This document shows positions 9,630-18,559 of a stretch of 29,684 bases of DNA, in pieces. The translations under genes were made by a program, and so were the position numbers. The notes below the pieces were generated by a model, which saw nothing but the letters and a program-made list of their open reading frames with translations, was not told the DNA's origin and did no database searches. Origin of the DNA: Coemansia sp. RSA 922 (lineage: Eukaryota; Kickxellomycota; Kickxellomycetes; Kickxellales; Kickxellaceae). Location: the NCBI GenBank assembly GCA_027577415.1, contig JANBQS010000167.1, forward strand, positions 1 through 29,684, in the 5' to 3' direction. Position 1 is the first letter of the stretch, and each line of letters starts with the position of its first letter.

Positions 9630-10936
9630 ATGTCTTCGCCACCAAAGCCCTGGGAGCAAAGTGGGGCTGAGAGCGCCAGTACCGCTCCTTCGGTTGCAAC
9701 AGCACCAGCCCCTACATTACCGACAACCGCTGCTGCCAACGCTGGAGTTGCAGGTAAGAAACGCTTCAGACCTTTCCAATATCAATAGGGCATATATTGC
9801 TGTCAACGGAACTCAAAGTGTCAACTGCTCACATGTGTGTGTGTTTGGGGGTGTAATATCCGGCAACTGTAGGCGATAACCACACACTAGCCAACCCAAA
9901 CACAACGATGGTTTCAAATAGCGGCTTTGGTGGCTACGGGATGGGTAGCTACGGGGGCATGGGATCATATGGCGGTTACGGCGGCTACGGAGGCATGGGG
10001 GGCTATGGCAACATGGGAGGCATGGGCAGCTATGGTGGTTACGGTGGGTATGGCGGAGGTTACGGGGGAATGGGGTCATACGGCGGATATGGCGGCATGC
10101 AAGGATATGGCATGGGTGGTCCGATGGGTCAACAGAACCCGCTTTCGTTGACACAACAGCTTGACGCCTCGACCCGCAGCACATTCCAGCTGGTCGAATC
10201 ACTGGTTGGCGCCTTTGGAGGATTTGCGCGTATGTTAGAGTCAACATACTTTGCCACACACTCGTCGTTTATGGCCGTTCTGGGCGTGATGGACCAGTTT
10301 GGTATGCTTCGCAGCTCACTGACCAGCGCTGTTGGATCCACATTTGCCTACGATGGACTGCGGCGCCTGATCTCGCGGGCCACAGGCCAACCGATGAGCG
10401 TAAATAAAGGCGACCTGGATGCTGGTAACTTTGCCGAGTACGAGAAGAGATCGCGGATTAGCAAGCGCTCATTACTGATGTTCTTTGCTATCATCGTTGG
10501 ACTCCCGTATCTAATGACAAAGATCATTCGATCTATTGCCTCTCGACAGCGCCGACTGACTGCCCAGCAAAATATGGAAGCCTATAGCAATCCGCAAAAC
10601 GCCTCAGGAGGACCGTCTGGACCTGGTCAGGCTATGCGTGCAGTGGGAATGGAGTTTGCGCAGGCACAATACGATTTTACTGGCGAGACCAAGGCCGAGC
10701 TCAGCTTCAAGCGGGGGGACGTAGTGGCGGTCAGCAGCAAAGTCGATGTCTGGGGTAAACCCAGCGAGTGGTGGCGAGGTACGGCCCAAGACGGCCGAGA
10801 AGGCTTGTTTCCAGCAAACTACGTCTCGGCAATTAAACCAGGGCAAAACCCTCAGGCAGTCGTCGCCCACTCGGCGGCTACTGCTGCCCAAGCGGTAAAT
10901 GCTGCCGAGTTTCTTAAAGCCGAAAGTACTTTGTAG
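9630..10936 (+). CDS. PEX13: Peroxisomal membrane protein PEX13
   Basis: Two exons (9630-9753 and 9873-10936) give 395 residues. PEX13 is part of the peroxisomal docking/translocation pore that receives cargo-loaded PEX5. The N-terminus MSSPPKPWEQ is the usual PEX13 start. Residues about 60-128 are a Tyr/Gly/Met-rich repeat, then a PEX13 N-domain (residues about 130-240), a hydrophobic segment LLMFFAIIVGLPYLMTKII (about 240-260), and a C-terminal SH3 domain (about 303-362: AQYDFTGETKAELSFKRGD, EWWRGTAQDGREGLFPANYV) that in the family contacts PEX14 and PEX5. The 119-bp intron (GTAAGA ... CTGTAG) joins Gly42 in phase. Without splicing the PKPW start would be lost. The gene converges with the ABC transporter, 89 bp between stops. 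Confidence 0.95.
9754..9872 (+). other. Intron of PEX13
   Basis: 119 bp, donor GTAAGA after CAG and acceptor CTGTAG. It separates the 41-codon proline-rich first exon from the Tyr/Gly-rich second exon and keeps the frame (split Gly codon). Confidence 0.9.
9926..10127 (+). repeat. Tyr/Gly/Met-rich low-complexity repeat in PEX13
   Basis: Degenerate tandem units encode GYGGMGSYGG-type peptides over about 68 codons. The units vary in length and synonymous codons, so this is an old coding repeat, not a recent microsatellite. It corresponds to the YG-rich N-terminal region known in other PEX13 proteins. Confidence 0.9.
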
Positions 10937-11025
10937 TTATGTGTACTTTGCATTCCATATATTCAACATGAAGAAATGTAAACACTCTAGAAATTTCAGT
11001 CTACTCTGACGATAACGACACTCAT

Positions 11026-14000
11026 TTATTGGCCAAAGTCGCTGGTCTTGACTAGCTGTGCAAACATTCCGTCTTTAGCAAGCAATTCTTCAGGTGTGCC
11101 AATTTCAGCAATGGTGCCCTTGTCCATGACAATAATGCGATCACTATTCATAATTGTTTCTAGGCGATGAGCGATGGTCAGCACAGTGCAATCACTAAAC
11201 TCCTTGCGAATCAGCTCTTGAACGGACTTGTCTGTCTCCAAATCGACATTGGCGGTGGCTTCATCAAGTACAACAATCTTTTGTTTGCGCATAATTACAC
11301 GACATAGGCCAAATAGCTGCTGTTGGCCGCTACTAAAGCTTCCAAAGCAGTCTTGAACAGATTTATCCAATCCACTGGACTCGGGCTCCTCTACATGGTC
11401 TAACGTCGTGGGCATCTTCTTCAGAATAAGTAGCATTGCACGCTTAAGCCAGCCAGCGTTTTGCCACTGTACTCTTTTGCGTATTTGATCTTTTTTATAC
11501 TCAGTTTCCTCACTACCATTGCTTGAGATTACCTTGGATGAAACCAGCTCGGACAAGTTGCACTTTATCAATGACGCCCACATTTCCTCAATATCAAACT
11601 GACTCAGTGGATCCAAATTATTTCTAATGGACCCGCCAAACATTGACGACTCTTGAGGAATCATACCCAGTCGTGGTCTGTAGTCACCAACACCAAACTC
11701 TGAAATATCCAGTCCATCAATCAAAATTGAGCCGCTGGTATTCTCGTGAATCAGCCTAAACAGCACCTTGGCCAGCGAAGACTTACCAGCGCCAGTCCGC
11801 CCAACAATACCAATCTTCTCTTCGGGGTTGATGGTCAAGTTGACGTTCTTCAGAGCGTAGTTTAGATCCGCACCATACTTCATGCTAAAGTCGTGGAATT
11901 CAATTTTGCCATTAGGCGGCCATTGTGTAGATGGACGACAGGTATCAATTACAAATGGAGCTTCTGGATCACGCTCAGCTAGATTGCGGTAGTCATTAAT
12001 CTCTGCTAGTAGCTCGAATGTGTATGTGGACAAGTGGGACATAGTTTCTATCTTCCAGTTGATTAATTCACAGTTCTGACGGAACTCAGCAACATCCCCT
12101 GCCCTTATTGTGTTCAACCCAATCTTTGACATTGCAATATAGATATAAAGCAGTATCGAATGCAGTGCTGCTTTAGTAGATGCGGACACTAAATCATTTA
12201 AATTACCATATGCTGACTGGACCATGGCCAAGCGAGTAGTGCTCTCAGCACCCCGAATGTAATTGTTAGTGAAATAAGGCTCTACTCCAAAGAGGCGGAT
12301 CATCTGGGCTCCATTATTGACCAGTCTTTTGCTGTGATTATGCTCATTCCCCAGCTTATAATTTAACTCATCAAAACATTTGTGTAATGGCTCGAAAATG
12401 GATTTCATCACATGGGAAACCAACCAAAATAGCGGAATACAAATGAGAAGCCAAGGAGAGGACCTTGCAATTCGGTATATCAACAAGAGGGCAGATACAG
12501 CATCTCCACAAATATATAACAAAAAGTAATACACACTACTAGTAAATGTACTAATAGCATTACCATGCTCGTTGCAAATATCACTATCTTGCTTACTTTC
12601 AAAATATGTTAATGGTGCAAACAACAGGCCTCTAATAAGACGATTGCCGACCTTTTGCCTGAATTTATCAATAATAAAAGCCTCGGAAATGTAAATTTCA
12701 AGGTCCAGCGACAAGGAACTAGATAAGTCGCTCAATATCGTCATTCCAATATATGCAAGCATTGCATTGTTATTGGCCATAGTAGAATTGGTGTTGCCTT
12801 TTAGCACATCAACCTCGTATAAATCAAGCATTGCTGCTGATATCTTATCAAACATCATTGTCATTATTATAGTTGCTACCACTGGGAATCCACAAATACG
12901 AGTAGCATACAAGGCATTACTCCAGTGTGACCACTGCTTTGGTGGTTTAGGCGTATCATTAGCACTAGCAGGTGAATTAGTGACTTTTTCAGTGATACTA
13001 ATTATCCCCTTGTCAACTAAAGTTGGTTCTACCTGTAGCTCTTGGCTGGTGTTGTCAACATATTTCTGCTTGGGCTTTGTTTGGGCTTTAAACTCAAATG
13101 CAGTATGGACTTGGGGTGTCTGCACTTTAACCGAGACATGACCATTATCGACAGTAGCAATTTGATTGCACAGTGGCAAAATGTTGTCTGCGTTAGTGGT
13201 GACAAAGCACAGCTTGTCACCCAGCATCCCAGTGCTCAAAATAATATTGTCTAGAATATGGCGCTTGACAATAGCATCCACTGCTGACAAGGGGTCATCT
13301 AAGAAATAGATGTCAGCCTTAGAATACACAGTTCTAGCCAAAGCCAGGCGAGCTCTCTGACCACCAGAAATGTTCATGCCATTCTCACCAATAACAGTCA
13401 TATCGCTTTTTGGCCACATCTCCAAGTCATCTGTAAGCGCACAAGCACTCAACACCTTCCAGTAGTAGTCCTCGTCATACTCACGCCCAAAGAGAATATT
13501 TGCACGCAGCGTGTCATTCATGATCCACGGCTGCTGCTCAAGGTATGCAATTTTTCCAACCAACTTTCCGGTTCCTTGCTTCATCTCCACTTCACTGCAC
13601 ATGGCCAACAGTAGTGATGTCTTTCCAGCACCAGTCTTGCCAACAATTGCCATCAATTCTTTAGCCCCAGCATTAAGTGTAACATTTGAAAGAACATTCA
13701 TAGCATATCTCCCTGTTCCCCAGGCAAAGCTACAATTTTTCAACTCTACCAATGGACCAACTTCGGAAGTGTCGTCTGAATGAGGCAAAGAATCGAGAAA
13801 GTCGCCCCTTAGTATGTTTTCCACATTCTTGTTATCATGCAATATGCTTTTAAATCCAGATAATTTGCTGCTGAAAAACATCGCACCGCCCTGTAACTTT
13901 TGAATCAGAGTAGTAATTACAAGTATATTGGCATTGGGCACACCCACATTAGCTATCGCGGATGTAGAGTAGGCATGTATGGCTGCAAGTGCACTTAACT

Positions 14001-15312
14001 TGTCAATTAGCTTTTCGAATGTGTTCAGCAAAGTCCAACTAAGTCGCATGATTGGAGAATACCAGTGAAGCTTTTTTCTGGACATGGAAGTTAACTTGGG
14101 TGATAAGTTTGGAAACATTTTCTCCCAGGCAAATATCTTTATAGATTTTATGCCCTTGGTTATATCCTCTAAGTCTGACTCTACGTTACTAGAGCCTTTA
14201 TGCTCCTTCCATTTATACTCACTACCTATTATCAACCTTATCCCAGCGTAAACAAGTTTCAACAGATGAGGCATTATAATCGCAATTATCACATAATAGC
14301 CAATGTGATTGTACAACATCCATCCTGACATTATCAAAGAAAACAGTGAGCTGAGTAGGCGTTCAACATCTTGTGGAAGCGCAAGTAAGGCCCTGGTGCA
14401 ACTAGAGGGGTTTCTAAAACCAGCTGATTTCTTTCTTAGCCCTAGCCTCTGCAAGGGCAAGCGGAACATCTCAATGTCAATTGCACGATTTGCTCTAGAC
14501 ATTTCGTTCGTAATATACTGGCGAGCTATGCTTTGCTGGTCATCCAACAATTGAACAATCATAATGCGCGCAACGTCTGCAACAATCATATACATGCTAT
14601 AGTTAGACAAATCCTCAACATTGTGCATAATGCTGCTGTTTAACTTGATACGAAGTAGAGGTAGGAACTGTAGCAACAACCCAACGATGTACACTGGAAT
14701 CATTGGACGCCACATCATGCGGAAAATAGCACGAATAACAAAATATGACTCGTTGGTGTTGAGTTTGAACTCACTGTAGGCAGTGCGCAGCTGGAAACGC
14801 TCAGGAAGCGGCCACATGCCATTGAGCGTAACCTGGCGTAGTTTTTGCAGCTTGTGGAGGTAGCGTTCTTGAGCATATGTGCACTGTTGAAAAACCTGGT
14901 ATAACAAGGATTTGTTTGAGGTGTCGAGGTTTGCCAGCACTAGGGCGCCATGTAGTAGAGCACATACTGCACTATTCCACACTTTGTTTGGACCATTCAG
15001 TGCTCTGTAAACGCCCAATAGATGGAATGCTTGGAACCAAATGTAGCCAGTCGTCGAATCAGACAGAGAAACTGACAAGAGCACGGCAGTTGAATATAGA
15101 TGGCCAGTCCAAGCAGCAGATGAGTGAAGGGCAAGCGCAGAAAGCGCAGCACACGCTAGAAGAGATGGTGTGTTGCCTAGCCACTTGGACAATGGCGTCC
15201 TGTTGCGTAGGACTGCAAAGAGTGACATGGCTATGACGGCAGCATCAGTGGCTGGAAGAGCAGAGCGTTGCAACACCGATGTTGCTAAATAAAAGTATTC
15301 CTGGATAATCAT
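11026..15312 (-). CDS. ABCC-family (MRP-type) full ABC transporter
   Basis: Single-exon gene of 1428 residues with the ABCC order: N-terminal hydrophobic region (about 1-150), TMD1 (about 190-500), NBD1, TMD2 (about 760-1090), NBD2. NBD1 has Walker A GKTGAGKTS (about 558-566), signature ISGGQRARLALART and Walker B LDDPLSAVDA; NBD2 has Walker A GRTGAGKSS (about 1171-1179), signature SSGQQQLFGLCR and Walker B VLDEATANVD. Asp after NBD1 Walker B and Glu after NBD2 Walker B reproduce the degenerate/consensus site pair typical of ABCC. NBD1 also seems to lack its H-loop His (VTTN near residue 706), while NBD2 keeps it (TIAHR). ABCC proteins export glutathione, glucuronide or other conjugates, often at the vacuole or plasma membrane; the substrate cannot be read here. 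The ATG at 15312 is used because the in-frame triplet at 15324 is TTG. Confidence 0.92.
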   Translation of the reverse strand: MIIQEYFYLATSVLQRSALPATDAAVIAMSLFAVLRNRTPLSKWLGNTPSLLACAALSALALHSSAAWTGHLYSTAVLLSVSLSDSTTGYIWFQAFHLLGVYRALNGPNKVWNSAVCALLHGALVLANLDTSNKSLLYQVFQQCTYAQERYLHKLQKLRQVTLNGMWPLPERFQLRTAYSEFKLNTNESYFVIRAIFRMMWRPMIPVYIVGLLLQFLPLLRIKLNSSIMHNVEDLSNYSMYMIVADVARIMIVQLLDDQQSIARQYITNEMSRANRAIDIEMFRLPLQRLGLRKKSAGFRNPSSCTRALLALPQDVERLLSSLFSLIMSGWMLYNHIGYYVIIAIIMPHLLKLVYAGIRLIIGSEYKWKEHKGSSNVESDLEDITKGIKSIKIFAWEKMFPNLSPKLTSMSRKKLHWYSPIMRLSWTLLNTFEKLIDKLSALAAIHAYSTSAIANVGVPNANILVITTLIQKLQGGAMFFSSKLSGFKSILHDNKNVENILRGDFLDSLPHSDDTSEVGPLVELKNCSFAWGTGRYAMNVLSNVTLNAGAKELMAIVGKTGAGKTSLLLAMCSEVEMKQGTGKLVGKIAYLEQQPWIMNDTLRANILFGREYDEDYYWKVLSACALTDDLEMWPKSDMTVIGENGMNISGGQRARLALARTVYSKADIYFLDDPLSAVDAIVKRHILDNIILSTGMLGDKLCFVTTNADNILPLCNQIATVDNGHVSVKVQTPQVHTAFEFKAQTKPKQKYVDNTSQELQVEPTLVDKGIISITEKVTNSPASANDTPKPPKQWSHWSNALYATRICGFPVVATIIMTMMFDKISAAMLDLYEVDVLKGNTNSTMANNNAMLAYIGMTILSDLSSSLSLDLEIYISEAFIIDKFRQKVGNRLIRGLLFAPLTYFESKQDSDICNEHGNAISTFTSSVYYFLLYICGDAVSALLLIYRIARSSPWLLICIPLFWLVSHVMKSIFEPLHKCFDELNYKLGNEHNHSKRLVNNGAQMIRLFGVEPYFTNNYIRGAESTTRLAMVQSAYGNLNDLVSASTKAALHSILLYIYIAMSKIGLNTIRAGDVAEFRQNCELINWKIETMSHLSTYTFELLAEINDYRNLAERDPEAPFVIDTCRPSTQWPPNGKIEFHDFSMKYGADLNYALKNVNLTINPEEKIGIVGRTGAGKSSLAKVLFRLIHENTSGSILIDGLDISEFGVGDYRPRLGMIPQESSMFGGSIRNNLDPLSQFDIEEMWASLIKCNLSELVSSKVISSNGSEETEYKKDQIRKRVQWQNAGWLKRAMLLILKKMPTTLDHVEEPESSGLDKSVQDCFGSFSSGQQQLFGLCRVIMRKQKIVVLDEATANVDLETDKSVQELIRKEFSDCTVLTIAHRLETIMNSDRIIVMDKGTIAEIGTPEELLAKDGMFAQLVKTSDFGQ

Positions 15313-15875
15313 TGAAAAGCACAAGAAGCAACTAGGTGGCCAAGAAATGGAGTGGAGAAAAATGGAGCGAAGAAAGATATTTTTTCTTGCCAGTGGTGGG
15401 CATGCCTTTTAAACTTAAAAGGGTGTCTCCATCTTTAGTTGGTGGGAGGAGGGAAGGGTTCTACGTCATCAACAAAAAAAGAGAAAAAGTGCTTTGAAGA
15501 AAGAACTAAAACTCTTTGGCCAAAAAGTACATTTCTTGGTACATGTAGCCATCCAATTGCTTAATACTCTGGAGATCAGACTGATCCTGCTCCATTAGCA
15601 TGCAAGAAATGACAATAAAACGCTACTTCGTTAATATCTTACTTAATGGGGCTAAGTATGCCAGATGTACTTGCAAAAAAGATCCTAAGCAGCTCCTTTA
15701 GTTTGTTTAGTCCTATTTGCTGGCAGCCGAAAGACATGGATAAGCCTTGCTATAGGTTATCGCCATAGTACATAGTACTAAAACTATCTTTGATGCGATA
15801 TCGGCAGAACGTATTGCCAAAGACTCAAACTGTGTCATCAGAAATTCTTGAACTGTGCACCAAGCAAGGGATAAT

Positions 15876-15942
15876 GATCATGGGCAGTGCCGTGGGAAAT
15901 CAAGGCTTGAACCTTACTGAACTACCTCCTGTGCCCACGATC
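15876..15942. repeat. Imperfect inverted repeat with 11-bp arms
   Basis: The arms gatcatgggca (15876-15886) and tgcccacgatc (15932-15942) are complementary with one G-T wobble. The 45-base loop has a further short dyad (gtgcc/ggcac-type) and a ggcttgaacc segment that resembles a B box. It could form a stem-loop in RNA. It does not fold as a canonical tRNA. Confidence 0.5.
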
Positions 15943-16470
15943 GTCTTACGTTAGGAGTAGTTTACTAATTATTCCAGTAACAAATACCGTTGGCTGTATG
16001 CCAGGCAGATATAGATATTAGATATACATTGGTTTAACTTTATTGTCTTTTTGGTGCAGCCTCACCAGTGAGAATTTTTTTTTTTTTGGAAAACCTCTGC
16101 GCTTCCCGGGCAGTGGTAGAATTCAACTGTCACCAGAGGTGACAAAAAAGTGTTCATGGTAACGTAATAGACTTTAAATCGCGCACAAATGATTATGTCA
16201 GAGCTGGAAATACGTTGCTCTAACTCGTCATCCGCTAGCTTGGCCGAGTTCGGCTTTGCCAGTCGGATGTTTTGTCACTTTCAAAGGATTTATTTTCTTT
16301 GGGTGCTCTTTTTGGATTCCCTTTTCCTTTTTCGTGTCAGTCAAGGGCCCTTTGCAAATGGTCGTCAAAGAAAATTGTGCTTTGAAGGAAAGGGTTCGTT
16401 GCTTCCAAGGTGCTTGACTGGAAGGTTATTTTTTTCCCTCTTTTTTGCAAAAAAAAGTTTCCCGGTAACG

Positions 16471-16478
16471 ACTATAAA
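16471..16478 (+). promoter_or_regulatory. TATA box of the small orphan gene at 16569
   Basis: The sequence ctataaaatggg lies about 95 bases upstream of the ATG and is followed by a pyrimidine-rich leader, the spacing of a core promoter with a 50-70 base 5' UTR. The position is read from the sequence; use is inferred. Confidence 0.5.
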
Positions 16479-16568
16479 ATGGGCAGCTGTCGCTGCCACC
16501 ATTGAAGGTATTTTTTATCCAATACTTTTTATCGCCTTTTTAGCAACCTTCACTTGTTTCTCCTTAAG

Positions 16569-16970
16569 ATGAATCCAACAAATTCGGGGAATATTTGCAT
16601 TTTCAAACCAGGGGATAAACTGGGTGATAGCGTACCTAAAGGAACACCCTTCAGGGATGTCGAGGCCAAGGCTCGTAAGAGTTTTGGCATGACTAATGAC
16701 CACCATATATATTATGCTATTTGGAGAGACTGTAGCTATGACAATAGGATTAAAGATGCCAATGGTATGTATGTGGATACCCCAGAACTACTCGAGTCAA
16801 TAATGTACTATGTTGTTGCTACGACAAATGAATTTGAGCGTTGGAAGAATAATTATGCGAAATCTATAGAAGGTTTCCTACAATTTATTTACACAAGGCC
16901 TGGGGAAGTAATCGATTACGAAGAATTTTTGTGTGCTTGGAAAATATTTCTAAACAACAGTGCCGAATAA
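16569..16970 (+). CDS. Small orphan protein, 133 residues
   Basis: I do not recognise this protein. The ATG at 16569 begins MNPTNSGNICIFKPGDKLG and the frame is open for 133 residues. There is no signal peptide and no obvious membrane segment. The first half alternates short hydrophobic strands with a charged helix (ICIFKPG; FRDVEAKARKSFG; HHIYYAIWRD; GMYVDTPELLESIMYYVV), a rhythm that might suit a ubiquitin-like or PB1-like beta-grasp fold; that is a guess. The C-terminal part is predicted helical with several Trp and Tyr residues. A TATA box lies about 95 bases upstream. Codon use is more AT-rich than in the neighbouring conserved genes, which suits a lineage-specific gene. It stands alone in a gene-poor stretch. 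Confidence 0.55.
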   Translation: MNPTNSGNICIFKPGDKLGDSVPKGTPFRDVEAKARKSFGMTNDHHIYYAIWRDCSYDNRIKDANGMYVDTPELLESIMYYVVATTNEFERWKNNYAKSIEGFLQFIYTRPGEVIDYEEFLCAWKIFLNNSAE

Positions 16971-17492
16971 AACGGAGAAACTATTATATGACAGCTAACA
17001 CATCTTACAAACGTGCTCGCACCAGTACCAAGTAATTAACTTCTAGTAGTCACTAGACTCCCTTATTATAGCTATCTGCATAGTTATCGTGTGTAACATG
17101 CGGTAAACACCTTTAGCTCAGTTTTAGTCCACCACATTTACCAACATTACATTTCACCTATCTAACGGCAGTAGCTGTGGCTTTCATAGAATACCTCATT
17201 ACTTTTAATACATATATGTTTGACTTTTTTTATTAGATAATATTAGTTACTTTTTACGCAAGGCATACACTATGCTAGCCGATGGTATATATAGTTGGAT
17301 TTAAAGAGGCCAGTTTGTTGAGAGAAATTTTACAGCGACGATTATCTATTCGTTTCTTCGCACAATGTCCGAAATAGCCAACGAGTACTAGACATTGTCT
17401 CAATGTAGAGACACTTGAGTGTGGGTAATTTGCTTTCTTGTCTTTGCGTTCTCCAAGAGGTTAGTGTTTGTGTAGATATCTATATCAGTAGC
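16971..17492. other. AT-rich intergenic stretch with a TATA-like element
   Basis: No gene is supported. A strong TATA-like ggtatatatag (17285-17295) is followed about 75 bases on by an ATG whose frame ends after eight codons (MSEIANEY, 17365-17391). A small hairpin (tgtctc/gagaca) follows at about 17395-17412. This may be a dead copy of a small TATA-driven gene like those at 16569 and 29249, but the coding part is too short to tell. Confidence 0.4.
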
Positions 17493-17975
17493 TCATGAGT
17501 TGACATTCATATACTGAGCGATCTTGAAGGCCTCGACCTTTTCTTTGCCTATTTTGTTTGCCATATTCCTAAGCTTGTTGCACGTGTCAATAAGCGTAGC
17601 GCAAAGCTTGGCTAGTAAGCAGGCTACTTACTTTATCTGGCTCCTGCTTGCCTTTGGTCTATTAAGCATGGTGCCAATGAGCTCTCCTCCATATGCAGCC
17701 ACAGTCGCTGCTTGACTGAGGGCCTTTCCATATTGAGGTCACTTTTTTATAGTATCAGTTCCTGCGCTGGTAATGGCTGCCCCACAACTACCCGTGAAGG
17801 TAAGCGGAGCAAAGACTGTGTTTCCAGATGGATACCGTTCACACAGCTTTTCCCATGTCGACCTGAACGAGCCAGCATCTTTTCTAATTTCGCCCAGGCG
17901 AGCTCGAGTGAGTGTCTCGGCAATGTCGTTGTTGTCGCTGTGTGCTGGCCTAACGGCTCGATCTGGCGTCACCAT
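17493..17975 (-). pseudogene. Decayed orphan helical-protein gene
   Basis: One minus-strand frame covers 161 codons from an ATG at 17975 to a TGA at 17493, interrupted only by TGA at 17739-17741 and TAA at 17628-17630. The three segments read as one Ala-rich helical protein: TLTRARLGEIRKDAGSFRST and ERYPSGNTVFAPLTFTGSC in the first, SQAATVAAYGGELIGTML in the second, KLCATLIDTCNKLRNMANK in the third. Upstream, another frame (about 18047-17978) continues the style (CLAVSAAASATLGAGKK), which suggests a further frameshift near 17970. I know no family for it. Two stops in 161 codons is well below the number expected in random sequence of this composition, so a broken gene is more likely than chance. 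A spliced functional gene is possible: there is a GTAAGT at the TAA, but no acceptor at a sensible distance. Confidence 0.5.
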
Positions 17976-18047
17976 GCTTTATATCAACTTTTTTGCCGGC
18001 TCCAAGTGTGGCCGATGCTGCTGCGGAAACAGCCAAACAATAAGCCC

Positions 18048-18559
18048 TATCAGTCAATGGGTTTAAAAGAAAGCAAACAAGGGTAAAGAGGGATATAAAC
18101 TAGAGAGTAATAAAAGAAATTGAGAACCTGAAAGAAAGCAAAAGAGCCTAATAGAAATATTGATGTCTCGAAAAGTGACGTAATGTCAACGGTGGCTTGG
18201 TCGCTGCCAATTGATTTTTCCACGCGGTTCCATTGATTTTTTTTTGGATGTCAATTTTTCTTCCTTACAGCGTGAGCTTTCTCTTCTCTTTAATTCTATT
18301 AGATTTTAGAGCGGAGTGAACTAGCGTAGCTTATAAAATCTTAAGTGTCAATAAATTAAATATTGGAAAGGTTAAAGAAGAGAAGAAAGATGTTAACCGG
18401 TCAAACACGCACTATATCCAAAGTGCCAAACAAACCAGTGAACCGTGGGAACGACTGAGCCGAGTCAAGACATATGACAATGGTACCGAGATCCAAAAGA
18501 GATATTTAACAATTTCCAACTCTACGGTTTTTATTTTGTTGCTTGCTTGGTCAACAAAA
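18048..18559. other. AT-rich intergenic region upstream of the F-box-like gene
   Basis: No gene is visible. The stretch is rich in A/T with poly-purine (about 18067-18150) and T-rich (18236-18260) tracts. The last 60 bases before the ATG at 18560 are the likely leader of the F-box-like gene. Confidence 0.5.

Larger units (their letters stand above)
15313..16568. other. Intergenic region upstream of ABC transporter and orphan gene
   Basis: No gene is supported. A TACGTCA motif (about 15461-15467, CRE/ATF-like) lies some 150 bp upstream of the ABC transporter start. There is an imperfect inverted repeat at 15876-15942 and a 14-T run near 16073-16086. A plus-strand open frame at 16189-16572 (127 codons) runs through the TATA box of the next gene and overlaps its start, so I regard it as a chance frame. 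Minus-strand fragments at 15507-15840 look protein-like but have stops at about the random rate. Confidence 0.5.

Noticed and set aside
15507..15840. Protein-like minus-strand fragments (for example LNKLKELLRIFFASTSGILS and KQLDGYMYQEMYFLAKEF) that could be one decayed gene
   Set aside because: Linking them needs three stops and a frameshift in about 110 codons, close to the random expectation for this AT-rich sequence, and no family is recognisable.
15876..15942. tRNA gene on either strand
   Set aside because: Ends can pair over 7 bp and there is a B-box-like stretch, but no D-arm, anticodon arm or properly placed T-arm forms.
16189..16572. 127-codon plus-strand frame with a hydrophobic end
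   Set aside because: It spans the TATA box and leader of the gene at 16569 and overlaps its start; no family resemblance.
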